Below are positions 27,791-36,850 of a stretch of 64,000 bases of DNA, piece after piece (position 1 is the stretch's first letter; each line of letters begins with the position of its first letter). This stretch comes from Marivita sp. GX14005 (GTDB lineage: Bacteria; Pseudomonadota; Alphaproteobacteria; Rhodobacterales; Rhodobacteraceae). Under the pieces are notes generated by a model, which saw nothing but the letters and a program-made list of their open reading frames with translations, did no database searches and was not told the origin of the DNA. The position numbers and the translations under genes were made by a program. The stretch covers positions 434,001 to 498,000 of the forward strand of contig NZ_JAMCCQ010000002.1 in NCBI RefSeq assembly GCF_023370775.1, written 5' to 3'.

Positions 27791-29275
27791 ATGCGGGCAG
27801 AGGCGAAAAGCCTGAGCGAGCTTGGACTGACCGCGCGCGGCGGCGGCGATGTTCGTGTCACCGGGCTCGCGGTGGACAGCCGCGATGTGAAGGAAGGCTA
27901 CTTGTTCGCCGCCTTGCCGGGCACGCGGATGCATGGCGGCGAGTTCATTGAATACGCCCTGCGCATGGGCGCGCGCGCGATCCTGACCGACAGCGAGGGC
28001 GCGCGCATCGCGGCGCAGGAACTGGCCGCGTCGAGTGCCGCCGTCGTGCTCGCCGCCGATCCGCGCCAGACGCTGGCCTTCGCCGCTGCGCTCTGGTTCG
28101 GCGACCAGCCCGATACGATGGTCGCCGTCACCGGCACCAATGGCAAGACGAGCGTGGCAAGTTTCGTTCGAAGGATTTGGCAACTTCTGGGCCTTCCGGC
28201 GGTGAACCTCGGCACGACGGGGGTCGAGGGCGACTGGCAGATGCCGCTGGCACACACCACGCCCGAGCCGATCACCCTGCACCGCGCGCTTGCCGGCGCG
28301 GCCGAGGCAGGGATCGAACATGCCGCGATGGAGGCCTCCTCGCACGGGCTGGCGCAGCGCCGGCTCGACGGGGTGAACCTGCGCGCGGCCGGCTTTACCA
28401 ACTTCACGCAGGATCATCTGGATTATCACAGCAGTTTCGAAGCGTATTTCGACGCCAAGGCGGGGCTTTTTGCGCGTGTGCTTCCCGAAGACGGGATCGC
28501 GGTCGTGAATATCGACGATGCGCGCGGCGTCGATATGCTGGCCATAGCGCGGGCGCGGGGGCAGGAGGTGATGACCGTGGGCCGCGATGGCGGTGCCGAT
28601 ATGAGCCTGCTCGCGCAGCGTTTCGACCCCACCGGGCAGGATGTGCGCATCCGCTTCGGCGGCGAGACCTTCCAGACCCGGTTGGATCTCATTGGCGGGT
28701 TTCAGGCCGAGAACGTGATGATCGCCGCCGGGCTGGTGATCGCTTGCGGTGCCGCACCTGACCGGGTGTTCGCCGTTCTGTCGGAACTTGAAACAGTGCG
28801 CGGGCGGATGCAGCTTGCCGCGACGCGCGGCAATGGCGCGGCGATCTATGTCGATTACGCCCATACACCCGACGCGGTCGCGACCGCCGCGCAGGCGCTG
28901 CGCCCGCATGTGATGGGGCGGCTCGTGGCGATCATCGGCGCGGGCGGTGACCGCGATCCGGGCAAGCGCCCGATGATGGGCGCGGCGGCGGCGGAATTCG
29001 CCGATCAGGTGATCGTCACCGATGACAACCCGCGCAGCGAAAACCCGGCGAGCATCCGCGCCGCCGTTCTCGAAGGCGCGCCGGATGCGACCGAAGTGGG
29101 CGACCGCGCCGAGGCGATCCTGCGCGGCGTCGATGCGCTGGGTCCGGGCGACGCGCTGCTGATCTGCGGCAAGGGGCATGAAACCGGGCAGATCGTCGGC
29201 GATACCGTCTATCCCTTCGACGATGCCGAACAGGCCAGCGTCGCGGTGGCCGCGCTTGACGGAAAACTGGCATGA
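27791..29275 (+). CDS. murE: UDP-MurNAc-tripeptide synthetase (meso-diaminopimelate ligase)
   Basis: Adds meso-diaminopimelate to UDP-MurNAc-L-Ala-D-Glu in the cytoplasm. 494 residues. Mur-ligase P-loop VTGTNGKTSVASFVR at about 112-126, the TTPEPITLHRAL segment, DYAHTPDAV near 355, and the meso-Dap motif DNPRSENP near 415, which separates it from lysine-adding enzymes. An adjacent GTG three bases earlier is less likely than the ATG at 27791. Overlaps murF by 4 bp. Confidence 0.97.
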   Translation: MRAEAKSLSELGLTARGGGDVRVTGLAVDSRDVKEGYLFAALPGTRMHGGEFIEYALRMGARAILTDSEGARIAAQELAASSAAVVLAADPRQTLAFAAALWFGDQPDTMVAVTGTNGKTSVASFVRRIWQLLGLPAVNLGTTGVEGDWQMPLAHTTPEPITLHRALAGAAEAGIEHAAMEASSHGLAQRRLDGVNLRAAGFTNFTQDHLDYHSSFEAYFDAKAGLFARVLPEDGIAVVNIDDARGVDMLAIARARGQEVMTVGRDGGADMSLLAQRFDPTGQDVRIRFGGETFQTRLDLIGGFQAENVMIAAGLVIACGAAPDRVFAVLSELETVRGRMQLAATRGNGAAIYVDYAHTPDAVATAAQALRPHVMGRLVAIIGAGGDRDPGKRPMMGAAAAEFADQVIVTDDNPRSENPASIRAAVLEGAPDATEVGDRAEAILRGVDALGPGDALLICGKGHETGQIVGDTVYPFDDAEQASVAVAALDGKLA

Positions 29276-30729
29276 CGCTCTGGACCGGAGCGGAGGCCGC
29301 CGAGGCCACGGGAGGCAAGCTGACCTGCGATTGGCACGCGACGGGCGTATCCATCGACACGCGGGCCTTGCAGCCGGGCGATCTTTTCGTCGCGCTGACC
29401 GATGCGCGCGACGGGCATGATTTCGTCGCACAGGCTTTGAAGAAAGGCGCGGCAGCGGCGCTGGTGAACCGCGTGCCGGAGGGCGTGGCCGAGGATGCGC
29501 CGCTCCTGATCGTCCCTGATGTGCAGTCCGCGCTGGAGGCTCTGGGCCGGGCCGGGCGGGCGCGCAGCGATGCCAGGATAGTCGCGGTGACGGGCTCGGT
29601 CGGCAAGACCTCCACCAAGGAAATGATGCGCACGGTTCTCGCCGCGCATGGCCGTGTTCATGCCGCCGAGGCGAGCTACAACAACCATTGGGGCGTGCCG
29701 CTGACGCTGGCGCGGATGCCGCGCGAGGCGGAGTTCGCGGTGATCGAGATCGGCATGAATCACCCCGGAGAGATTGCACCGCTCTCGCGCATGGCCCGCC
29801 CGCATGTCGCTCTGGTAACGACGGTTGCCCCCGCGCATCTCGAAGCGTTCGACAGCATTGACGGGATCGCGCATGAGAAAGCGTCGATCTTTGAAGGGCT
29901 GGAGCCGGGCGGCGCGGCGATCTGGAACGGCGATCTGCCCACCAGCGGTATCCTTCGCGCGAAGGCCGAAAGCGCGGCCGGACAGAGCCTGTCTTTCGGC
30001 GAAAGCCCCGGTTGCGACTTGCGCGTGACCATGCTGCGCGAGCAGGGTTCGCTGAGCGTCGTGCAGGCCGAATGGCAGGGGCAGGAGATGCTCTACAAGA
30101 TCGACACGCCAGGGCGGCACTTCGCGCTCAACGGCGCAGGCGTTCTGGCGGTCTGCGAGGCGCTGAATCTTGACCGCGCATTGTCGCTCGCCGCGATCGG
30201 GCGCTGGCATCCCGGCGCGGGGCGCGGCGCGCAAGGCAGGGTGATGCTCGATCCTGCCGATCCGAACGCGCATCTGACGCTGATCGACGACGCCTATAAC
30301 GCCAATCCCGCCTCCGTCGGCGCGGCGCTGGAGGTGCTGGCGTCGGCCCCGGTGCAGCACGATATCGGCCGTGTCAGCCGTGGCCGCCGCATCGCGGTGC
30401 TGGGCGATATGAAGGAACTTGGCCCCACGGGCCCGAACCTGCACGCGGAGCTTGCCGCGCTGGACGCGATGCGCGCCCTCGACCGGGTGCATTGCGTCGG
30501 CCCGCTCATGCGCCATCTGCACGAGGCGCTGCCGCAGGAAAAGCGCGGCCACTGGTGTGAAAGCGCCGAAGAGATGGCCGCCCGCTTGCCGCGCGTGCTC
30601 GATGCGGGCGATGTGGTGATGGTCAAGGGATCGCTGTCGATGGGGCTTGCGCGTGTGGTTGACGCCATCCGCAATATGGGCGAAGGCAGCGACCTGCAAA
30701 AATCGGCCCCGAAGCCGGGCGAGGGATAG
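29272..30729 (+). CDS. murF: UDP-MurNAc-tripeptide-D-Ala-D-Ala ligase
   Basis: Completes the pentapeptide by adding D-Ala-D-Ala. 485 residues. N-terminal Mur ligase domain with [17 protein letters not shown]-loop [15 protein letters not shown] at about 105-119, [16 protein letters not shown], and the C-terminal [16 protein letters not shown] motif near 345. Ends with a Ser/Pro/Gly-rich tail beyond the conserved domain. mraY starts seven bases later. Confidence 0.97.
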   Translation: MTLWTGAEAAEATGGKLTCDWHATGVSIDTRALQPGDLFVALTDARDGHDFVAQALKKGAAAALVNRVPEGVAEDAPLLIVPDVQSALEALGRAGRARSDARIVAVTGSVGKTSTKEMMRTVLAAHGRVHAAEASYNNHWGVPLTLARMPREAEFAVIEIGMNHPGEIAPLSRMARPHVALVTTVAPAHLEAFDSIDGIAHEKASIFEGLEPGGAAIWNGDLPTSGILRAKAESAAGQSLSFGESPGCDLRVTMLREQGSLSVVQAEWQGQEMLYKIDTPGRHFALNGAGVLAVCEALNLDRALSLAAIGRWHPGAGRGAQGRVMLDPADPNAHLTLIDDAYNANPASVGAALEVLASAPVQHDIGRVSRGRRIAVLGDMKELGPTGPNLHAELAALDAMRALDRVHCVGPLMRHLHEALPQEKRGHWCESAEEMAARLPRVLDAGDVVMVKGSLSMGLARVVDAIRNMGEGSDLQKSAPKPGEG

Positions 30730-30736
30730 AACGTTC

Positions 30737-31819
30737 ATGCTGTATTGGTTAACCGCCCTGTCGGATGGTGGCGATGTCTTCAACCTGTTTCGCTACATCA
30801 CATTCCGCGCCGGCGGTGCGTTCCTGACAGCCCTGCTCTTCGGTTTCCTCTTCGGCCGTCCGCTCATCAACGTGCTGCGCAAGCGGCAGGGCAAGGGCCA
30901 GCCGATCCGCAGCGACGGGCCGGAAGGCCATATCGCCAAGGCGGGAACGCCGACCATGGGCGGGCTTCTGATCATCGGCGCGCTGCTGACCTCGACCCTG
31001 CTCTGGGCGCGGCTCGACAATCCGTTCGTCCTGATGGTGCTTTTCGTGACGATGAGCTTCGCGCTGATCGGGTTTGCCGACGACTACGCCAAGGTCAAAA
31101 AGCAGAACTCCGACGGCGTGTCGGGCAAGATGCGGCTGTTGCTGGGGTTCCTGATCGCCGGCTCGGCCGCCTATTGGGCCGCACAATATCACCCGCCGGA
31201 GCTGACCAACCAACTGGCCTTTCCAGTCTTCAAGGACACGCTTCTGAACCTCGGCCTTCTCTTCGCGCCCTTCGCCGCCATCGTCATAGTCGGTGCGGCG
31301 AATGCAGTGAACCTCACCGACGGGCTCGACGGCCTGGCGATCATGCCGGTGATGATCGCCGCCGGCACCCTGGGCGTGATCGCCTACGCGGTGGGGCGCG
31401 TCGATTTCACCGAATATCTCGATGTGCATTACGTGCCCGGCACCGGCGAGATCCTGATCTTCACCGCCGGGATCTTCGGCGGCGGGCTGGGGTTTTTATG
31501 GTATAACGCGCCGCCGGCTGCGGTGTTCATGGGCGATACCGGATCGCTCGGCCTCGGCGGCGCACTCGGCGCGATCGCTGTGGCGACGAAGCACGAGATC
31601 GTGCTGGCCATCGTCGGCGGGCTTTTCGTCGTGGAGGCGCTGTCGGTGATCGTTCAGGTGCTCTATTTCAAACGCACCGGCAAGCGGGTCTTCCTGATGG
31701 CCCCGATCCACCATCATTACGAGAAGAAGGGCTGGGCTGAGCCGCAGATCGTGATCCGTTTCTGGATCATTTCGCTTATCCTGGCGCTGATCGGGCTCGC
31801 CACTCTGAAGGTGCGCTAG
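30737..31819 (+). CDS. mraY: Phospho-MurNAc-pentapeptide transferase
   Basis: Inner-membrane enzyme that moves phospho-MurNAc-pentapeptide to undecaprenyl phosphate, making lipid I. 360 residues, the usual length, with ten helices. Active-site motifs: [16 protein letters not shown] (Asp-Asp pair), [14 protein letters not shown], and [13 protein letters not shown]. Last dcw gene in this window: unrelated genes follow, so murD, ftsW and murG are elsewhere. A 3' element follows the stop. Confidence 0.98.
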   Translation: MLYWLTALSDGGDVFNLFRYITFRAGGAFLTALLFGFLFGRPLINVLRKRQGKGQPIRSDGPEGHIAKAGTPTMGGLLIIGALLTSTLLWARLDNPFVLMVLFVTMSFALIGFADDYAKVKKQNSDGVSGKMRLLLGFLIAGSAAYWAAQYHPPELTNQLAFPVFKDTLLNLGLLFAPFAAIVIVGAANAVNLTDGLDGLAIMPVMIAAGTLGVIAYAVGRVDFTEYLDVHYVPGTGEILIFTAGIFGGGLGFLWYNAPPAAVFMGDTGSLGLGGALGAIAVATKHEIVLAIVGGLFVVEALSVIVQVLYFKRTGKRVFLMAPIHHHYEKKGWAEPQIVIRFWIISLILALIGLATLKVR

Positions 31820-31835
31820 GCTTCGGCGCTGCGCT

Positions 31836-31862
31836 GTCGAGTATTTATGACGAGAAGAAGCC
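31836..31862 (+). repeat. Dispersed 3'-end element, copy E (box only)
   Basis: TCGAGTATTTATGACGAGAAG, 17 bp after the mraY stop on the mraY strand. It matches the box of the other copies but only a weak GC-rich inverted repeat (GGCGCTGCGCT) comes before it. Confidence 0.6.
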
Positions 31863-31926
31863 AGGGCGCGGTTGCGCGCATTTCACCCGCGCAGTAACAA
31901 GATGCGCAGGCTTGGGAATGGCGCGT

Positions 31927-32406
31927 ATGTCACATATCTCGCATATCGAACTCGATGACGGCAACCTTCCGCCGCCGACGCCCGAGATCGAACAGGAGCG
32001 CCGCGTTGCGATGTTCGATCTGATGGAACACAACCGTTTCGATCTGCCGGCCCGCAATGGCGACCCTGCGCCCGGCGGGCCGTATCGCGTCGGCCTGTCG
32101 ATCCGCGACAAGCGGCTGGTCTTCGATGTGCGCACCGAAGAGGGCGAGAAAGCGGCTGAGTTTCACCTGTCGCTCTCGCCGTTCCGGCAAGTGGTGAAGG
32201 ATTACTTCCAGATCTGCAAATCCTATTTCGATGCGGTCAAGACCCTGCCGCCCAGCCAGATCGAAACCATCGACATGGCACGGCGCGGCATCCACAACGA
32301 GGGCGCGCGGATCCTGCAGGAACGGCTGGAGGGCAAGGCGCAGGTCGATGACGACACGGCAAGGCGGCTTTTCACGCTGGTCTGCGTGCTGCATTTCGGG
32401 GGCTGA
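31927..32406 (+). CDS. UPF0262 family protein
   Basis: 159-residue cytoplasmic protein of the UPF0262 family, which is found in alphaproteobacteria and has no assigned function. Begins MSHISHIELDDGNLPPPTPEIEQERRVAMFDL; the central part RLVFDVRTE and the helix FRQVVKDYFQICKSYFDAVKTLPPSQIETIDMARRGIHNEGA are characteristic. The ATG at 31927 gives the family's usual length; one 15 bp upstream is possible. It heads a chain of overlapping genes, starting with a phosphatase two bases after its stop; this pairing is conserved in related genomes. Confidence 0.88.
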   Translation: MSHISHIELDDGNLPPPTPEIEQERRVAMFDLMEHNRFDLPARNGDPAPGGPYRVGLSIRDKRLVFDVRTEEGEKAAEFHLSLSPFRQVVKDYFQICKSYFDAVKTLPPSQIETIDMARRGIHNEGARILQERLEGKAQVDDDTARRLFTLVCVLHFGG

Positions 32407-32408
32407 GG

Positions 32409-32858
32409 GTGGCGGACCTGCCGCAATCGGTCCTGTTTTGCTGCGATCACAATGCCGTCCGGTCGCCCATGGCCGAGGGGATCATGAAGAAGCTCTACGG
32501 CTTCGAAAGCTATGTGCAATCGGTCGGTGTCGTCAACGATCTGGAGATCGACGGTTTCGCGATCGCCGTGTGCAAGGAAATCGGCGTCGAGATGAGCCGC
32601 CATCGCAGCCGCAGTTTCGACGATCTCGAACAGATGGGCGAAGCGCTTTCGGGCTTCGATCTGATCGTCGCGCTGTCGCCGGCGTCGCAGCGCCGTGCGC
32701 TCGATCTGACGCGGTTCTATCATCTGACGGTCGAATACTGGTCGATCATGGATCCGACCGGGCTGGGCGAGACGCGCGAGCAAAAGCTGAACGCCTATCG
32801 CCAAACGCGCGATCAGCTGGTCGACCGGATGCAGCAGAAATGGGAAGGAACGATATGA
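32409..32858 (+). CDS. Low-molecular-weight protein-tyrosine-phosphatase-like protein
   Basis: 149 residues of the LMW-PTP/ArsC fold. The catalytic P-loop C-X5-R-S is present as CDHNAVRSP near residue 12, and a C-terminal DPTGLGE provides the likely general-acid Asp. The loop differs from the usual C(L/T)GNxCRSP, so substrate (phosphotyrosine, arsenate or another phosphoester) is open. The GTG start at 32409 lies two bases after the UPF0262 stop; the stop overlaps the next ATG (ATGA). Confidence 0.82.
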   Translation: MADLPQSVLFCCDHNAVRSPMAEGIMKKLYGFESYVQSVGVVNDLEIDGFAIAVCKEIGVEMSRHRSRSFDDLEQMGEALSGFDLIVALSPASQRRALDLTRFYHLTVEYWSIMDPTGLGETREQKLNAYRQTRDQLVDRMQQKWEGTI

Positions 32859-33250
32859 GCAAACAGGTTCTGGAGCGCTATTTCGATGCGTTCAACCGCA
32901 AGGATATCGCCGGCATGCTGGATTGTCTGACCGAGGATGTGGCCCATCACGTCAACGAGGGCGATGTGCGCGAGGGCCGTGCGGCCTTCGAGGCGTTTTG
33001 CCGCCGCATGGCGCGCTGCTATGACGAGACGCTGACCGAACTGGTGATCTTCACCGCCGAAAACGGGGCGCGCGGGGCGGCCGAATACATGGTCAACGGC
33101 ACCTATTTGCAAAGCGACGAGGGGCTTCCCGAAGCCCGCGGGCAGGGCTATCGGCTGCCCGCCGGATCGTTCTTTTCGTTTCGCGATGGCAAGATCAGCC
33201 GGGTCGTGACCTACTACAATCTCAGCGACTGGATGGCACAGGTGGCGTGA
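32855..33250 (+). CDS. NTF2-like (ketosteroid-isomerase-related / SnoaL-type) protein
   Basis: 131-residue single-domain alpha+beta-barrel protein. N-terminal helix VLERYFDAFNRKDIAGMLDCLTEDVAHHVNEGDVREGRAAFEAFCRRM and C-terminal strands FSFRDGKISRVVTYYNLSDW are typical of the NTF2/SnoaL fold. Catalytic role unknown; such proteins may be isomerases, hydrolases or binding proteins. Fully coupled by ATGA overlap to the phosphatase upstream and by one base to the acetyltransferase downstream. Confidence 0.78.
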   Translation: MSKQVLERYFDAFNRKDIAGMLDCLTEDVAHHVNEGDVREGRAAFEAFCRRMARCYDETLTELVIFTAENGARGAAEYMVNGTYLQSDEGLPEARGQGYRLPAGSFFSFRDGKISRVVTYYNLSDWMAQVA

Positions 33251-33843
33251 TGCGGATCGAGGTTCTCAAGGGTGACGCGCTCGCAGCGGCGCTGGACGAT
33301 GTGGCGCGGCTGCGCATCGATGTGTTCCGCGACTGGCCCTATCTCTATGACGGCGATCTCGATTACGAGCGCCGTTACCTGCAAAGTTACCGATACAGCG
33401 ATGCGGCGATCCTTATCGGCGCGTATGATGGCGACAGGCTGGTCGGAGCGGCCACAGGCACGCCGATGGTCGATCACGCGGATGCTTTCGCGTCCGCGTT
33501 GACCGGCAGCGGGCTGGCGCTCGACGATGTGTTCTACTGCGCCGAATCGCTTCTTCTGCCGGAATATCGCGGGCAGGGGATCGGGCACCGGTTCTTCGAC
33601 CTGCGCGAGGCGCATGCGATTGATTGGGGCGCGTCCTATTCGGTGTTCTGCAGCGTGACGCGGCCCGAAGATCACCCTTTGCGCCCCGAAGGCTACACGC
33701 CGCTCGATCCGTTCTGGAGGAAGCGCGGCTATGCACCGCTCGACGGGGCGGTTGCGTATTTCCACTGGAAGGATGTGGACCGGGACGAGGAAACCGAAAA
33801 GGCGCTTCAGGTCTGGATCAAGCCATTGAGGGACGCGTCATGA
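33250..33843 (+). CDS. GNAT-family N-acetyltransferase
   Basis: 197-residue protein with a GNAT core. RLRIDVFRDWPYLYDGDLDYERRYLQSYR leads in, and the acetyl-CoA-binding motif A is AESLLLPEYRGQGIGHRFFDLREAHA (pattern R-G-Q-G-I-G). Substrate unknown. ATG at 33250, sharing one base with the upstream stop; its stop overlaps the next ATG. The row of couplings suggests that the NTF2-like protein, this enzyme and the following amidase-type hydrolase work on related small molecules, which is inference. Confidence 0.82.
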   Translation: MRIEVLKGDALAAALDDVARLRIDVFRDWPYLYDGDLDYERRYLQSYRYSDAAILIGAYDGDRLVGAATGTPMVDHADAFASALTGSGLALDDVFYCAESLLLPEYRGQGIGHRFFDLREAHAIDWGASYSVFCSVTRPEDHPLRPEGYTPLDPFWRKRGYAPLDGAVAYFHWKDVDRDEETEKALQVWIKPLRDAS

Positions 33844-34724
33844 AACTGGCGGCGGCGGCTTATCCAATGGATGTGCTTTCCAGTTTCGCCGATTACGAAC
33901 GAAAGCTGACAGGTTGGGTGAGCGAAGCGGCGCGAAACGGCGCGGAGCTTCTGGTTTTCCCCGAATACGGCGCGATGGAACTGGCGACGCTTGCCGGGCT
34001 GGAGGTGGCCGGTGATCTCGAAGCGTCTTTGAGGGCGGTGTCCGACAGGGTGCCCGAGGCCGATGCGGTGCATTTGAGGCTGGCGCGAAACTTCGGTGTG
34101 CATATCCTCGCCGCCTCCGCACCGGTTTTCGACCCCGAGATCGGCGCGCGCCCGGTCAACCGCGCGCGGCTGCTCACGCCGGATGGCGGGATCGGCTATC
34201 AGGACAAGCAGATCATGACCCGTTTCGAGCGCGAGGAATGGGGCGTCACCGGCGGCGCGCCGCTGCGCCTTTTCGAGACCGCGCTTGGCAAGATCGGTAT
34301 CCTGATCTGCTACGACAGCGAGTTTCCCCTTCTGGGCCGCGCGCTGCGCGACGCCGATGTGATCCTCGTGCCATCCTGTACCGAAGCGCTTGCGGGCTTC
34401 AGCCGGGTGCGCATCGGCGCGATGGCCCGCGCGCTGGAAAATCAATGCGTGACGGTGATGTCCTCGACCGTGGCCGCGTGCGACTGGTCCTATGCCGTGG
34501 ACGAGAACACCGGCGCGGGCGGGATCTTCGGCCCGCCCGATACAGGCTTTCCGCCCACCGGCATACTGGCGCAGGGCGATCTGAACGCGCCGGGCTGGAC
34601 CTATGCCGAGATCGACATGGCCCGGATCGGCGAGGTGCGCGAGACCGGCGTGGTGCTCAACCGGCGCCATTGGGACGACCAGTCCGGGCGCGCGCAAGAT
34701 GCCGCACTGCGGAAACTGCGATGA
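33840..34724 (+). CDS. Carbon-nitrogen hydrolase (nitrilase superfamily)
   Basis: 294-residue amidase of the nitrilase superfamily with the complete Glu-Lys-Cys triad: Glu in LLVFPEYGAME, Lys in GYQDKQIMTRFE, and Cys in ILICYDSEFPLLGRALRDADVILVPSCTEA. Likely hydrolyses an amide or carbamoyl substrate; the class cannot be set from sequence. Starts inside the stop of the GNAT gene (ATGA). The operon seems to end here, about 80 bp before infA. Confidence 0.88.
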   Translation: MKLAAAAYPMDVLSSFADYERKLTGWVSEAARNGAELLVFPEYGAMELATLAGLEVAGDLEASLRAVSDRVPEADAVHLRLARNFGVHILAASAPVFDPEIGARPVNRARLLTPDGGIGYQDKQIMTRFEREEWGVTGGAPLRLFETALGKIGILICYDSEFPLLGRALRDADVILVPSCTEALAGFSRVRIGAMARALENQCVTVMSSTVAACDWSYAVDENTGAGGIFGPPDTGFPPTGILAQGDLNAPGWTYAEIDMARIGEVRETGVVLNRRHWDDQSGRAQDAALRKLR

Positions 34725-34806
34725 ATAGCCCTTGATAATCGCGCCGTTTGCGCCCATTTAAGGGCGCGTCCCGCGAGCAAGCGGGTCCGTTCACGAAGGA
34801 GAAACC

Positions 34807-35025
34807 ATGGCCAAGGAAGACACGCTCGAATTTCCCGGTGTCGTCAAGGAACTCCTGCCTAACGCGACATTTCGGGTCGAGCTTGAGAACGGCCATGAGA
34901 TCATCGCACATACGGCAGGAAAAATGCGCAAGAACCGCATCCGCGTTCTGGCGGGTGACAAGGTTCAGGTCGAGATGACGCCCTATGATCTGACCAAGGG
35001 TCGGATCAACTACCGCTTCAAATAG
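34807..35025 (+). CDS. infA: Translation initiation factor IF-1
   Basis: 72-residue OB-fold factor that binds the 30S A site with IF-2 and IF-3. Sequence [19 protein letters not shown] and [26 protein letters not shown] is nearly canonical. Strong AAGGAG seven bases before the ATG. A short inverted repeat GCGCCC-ATTTAA-GGGCGC lies at about 34750-34767 upstream. Followed after seven bases by maf, the usual alphaproteobacterial order. Confidence 0.98.
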   Translation: MAKEDTLEFPGVVKELLPNATFRVELENGHEIIAHTAGKMRKNRIRVLAGDKVQVEMTPYDLTKGRINYRFK

Positions 35026-35032
35026 CGCGGAT

Positions 35033-35611
35033 ATGCGCCTGATTCTCGGCTCCGGCAGCCCGCGCAGGCGGGAGCTTCTGGCGCAGATCGGGGTGATCGC
35101 GGACGAGATCCGCGCGCCCGAGATTGACGAGACCCCGAGGCGCGGGGAATTGCCGCGCCCCTATTGCGTGCGGCTGGCATGCGAGAAGGCGCGGGCCATC
35201 CGCGCCAGTGACGATGAGATCGTCCTGTCCGCCGATACCACCGTTGCGCTCGGGCGCCGTATCCTCGGCAAACCCGAGGATGCCGGAGAGGCGGCGGAGT
35301 TTCTTTACAATCTGTCGGGGCGTCGTCACCGCGTCGTGACCGCCGTAGCCGTTCGCCGGGGCGACCGGCTCTGGCAGCGCGATGTCGTCACGCAGGTCAG
35401 GATGAAACGCCTCACCGATGCCGAGATCAACGCCTACCTCGCCACCGACGATTGGCGCGGCAAGGCGGGGGGCTACGGCATTCAGGGCCCGGCGGGTGCC
35501 TTTATCCCTTGGATCAACGGCAGTTTCACCGCCGTCGTCGGGTTGCCGCTCGCGGAAACGGCCAACCTGCTCGCCGCTGCCGGGTATCCGCTCTACGAGG
35601 CGGCGGCGTGA
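35033..35611 (+). CDS. maf: Maf-family nucleoside triphosphate pyrophosphatase
   Basis: 192-residue house-cleaning enzyme removing non-canonical or excess nucleotides (dTTP/UTP class). Signature [15 protein letters not shown] at the N-terminus, the catalytic region [19 protein letters not shown] near 65, and [28 protein letters not shown] near the C-terminus. Overlaps the next gene by GTGA. Part of the infA-maf-RNase G-yacG block. Confidence 0.94.
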   Translation: MRLILGSGSPRRRELLAQIGVIADEIRAPEIDETPRRGELPRPYCVRLACEKARAIRASDDEIVLSADTTVALGRRILGKPEDAGEAAEFLYNLSGRRHRVVTAVAVRRGDRLWQRDVVTQVRMKRLTDAEINAYLATDDWRGKAGGYGIQGPAGAFIPWINGSFTAVVGLPLAETANLLAAAGYPLYEAAA

Positions 35612-36630
35612 AGGGCCGGCTTATCGCGCTCGATCACCTGAACGGCCGCGAAGCTGCGGCGCTGATGGTGGACGGGCGGTTGGAGGATCTGTTCCTCGGC
35701 ACCGATCTGCCCGCCCCCGGCACGATTTATCGCGGTATCGTGGAACGCCCGATGAAGGGGCAGGGCGGGATGTTCCTGCGAACCCCCGATGGCGCTGCCT
35801 TCGTGCGACAGGTCAAGGGGCTTGCCCCGGCGCAGCGATTGATCGTGCAGGTCACTGGCTATGCCGAACCGGGCAAGGCGATCCCGGTCACCGCCAAGGT
35901 GCTGTTCAAGAGCCGTTACGCCATCGTCACCCCCGATGCGCCCGGCCGCAACGTCTCGCGCCGGATCAAGGACGAGGATGTGCGCGAGAGCCTGCTCGAA
36001 ATCGCGCATGACGCGATGGCGGGCAGCGATTTCGGCGTGATCCTGCGCTCGTCCTGCGAAGGGGCGGAGCAGGGCGAGGTTGCCGACGATATCGCCGCCA
36101 TGCGCGATCTGGCAGAGCGTGTGTCCGGCGATCTCGATGGCGAGGTTGAAACGCTGGTCGATGGCGACGGCCCGCACCTTCTTGCGTGGCGCGAATGGAC
36201 GGACCGGGCGGAGATCGACACCGGCAGCGGCAGTTTCGAGCGGCATGGCGTTCTCGATGCGCTCGACGATCTGGCGCGGCGCGATGTTCCGCTGGGAGGT
36301 CATGCGTCGATGGCGATCGAGCCGACGCGCGCGCTGGTCGCGGTCGACGTGAACACGGGCGGCGATACCAGTCCGGCGGCAGGGCTGAAAGCGAACCTTG
36401 CCGCGGTGAAGGATCTGCCGCGCCAGTTGCGCCTGCGCGGGCTTGGCGGGCAGATCGTCATTGACCCCGCCCCAACCGCCAAGAAGGACCGCCGCCAGAT
36501 CGAAAGCGCCTTGCGCGCCGCGCTCAAGCGCGACAGCGTGGAGACGGTCCTTGTCGGCTGGACACCGCTGGGCCATATCGAATTGCAACGCAAACGCGAT
36601 CGTTTGCCCTATCGCGGAGATATGACATGA
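35608..36630 (+). CDS. rng: Small ribonuclease E/G-family protein lacking the Zn-link
   Basis: 340-residue RNase E/G relative, starting with GTG at 35608 coupled to maf. The catalytic DNase-I-like subdomain is intact: [11 protein letters not shown] holds the first metal-binding Asp, and [18 protein letters not shown] the second. The N-terminal S1/5'-sensor part is short, and the protein ends at [19 protein letters not shown], right where E. coli RNase E/G would enter the zinc-link CPxCxGxG. Thus it is shorter than RNase G (about 490) and lacks the Zn-link and small domain. Probably a monomeric or differently assembled RNase. Confidence 0.85.
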   Translation: MKGRLIALDHLNGREAAALMVDGRLEDLFLGTDLPAPGTIYRGIVERPMKGQGGMFLRTPDGAAFVRQVKGLAPAQRLIVQVTGYAEPGKAIPVTAKVLFKSRYAIVTPDAPGRNVSRRIKDEDVRESLLEIAHDAMAGSDFGVILRSSCEGAEQGEVADDIAAMRDLAERVSGDLDGEVETLVDGDGPHLLAWREWTDRAEIDTGSGSFERHGVLDALDDLARRDVPLGGHASMAIEPTRALVAVDVNTGGDTSPAAGLKANLAAVKDLPRQLRLRGLGGQIVIDPAPTAKKDRRQIESALRAALKRDSVETVLVGWTPLGHIELQRKRDRLPYRGDMT

Positions 36631-36818
36631 GCTGTCCAATCTGCGGCAAGCAGACCGATCCCAAGCTGCGCCCCTTCTGTTCGAAGCGCTGCGCCGATAT
36701 CGATCTTGGACGCTGGCTCAGCGGCCAATATGCCGTGCCCTCCACCGATCCCGAAGATGTCGAAGCCGCGCTGGATGCCGCCGAGGCGTCGGACGCCTCC
36801 GAAGATAAGCTGCACTAG
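36627..36818 (+). CDS. yacG: YacG-type zinc-binding DNA gyrase inhibitor
   Basis: 63-residue zinc protein: CPICGKQTDPKLRPFCSKRCADIDLGRW contains the C-x2-C and C-x3-C ligands of the YacG family, followed by an acidic tail. The E. coli homologue binds GyrB and inhibits gyrase. The ATG overlaps the RNase gene stop by 4 bp (ATGA). Confidence 0.93.
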   Translation: MSCPICGKQTDPKLRPFCSKRCADIDLGRWLSGQYAVPSTDPEDVEAALDAAEASDASEDKLH

Positions 36819-36850
36819 GCGCGCGGCGGGCGGTGCAGTAGGGCTGGGAC

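Noticed and set aside
25901-29779. 1292-codon open frame antisense to ftsI and murE
   Set aside because: Same codon-bias artefact opposite essential dcw genes, with no domain recognisable.
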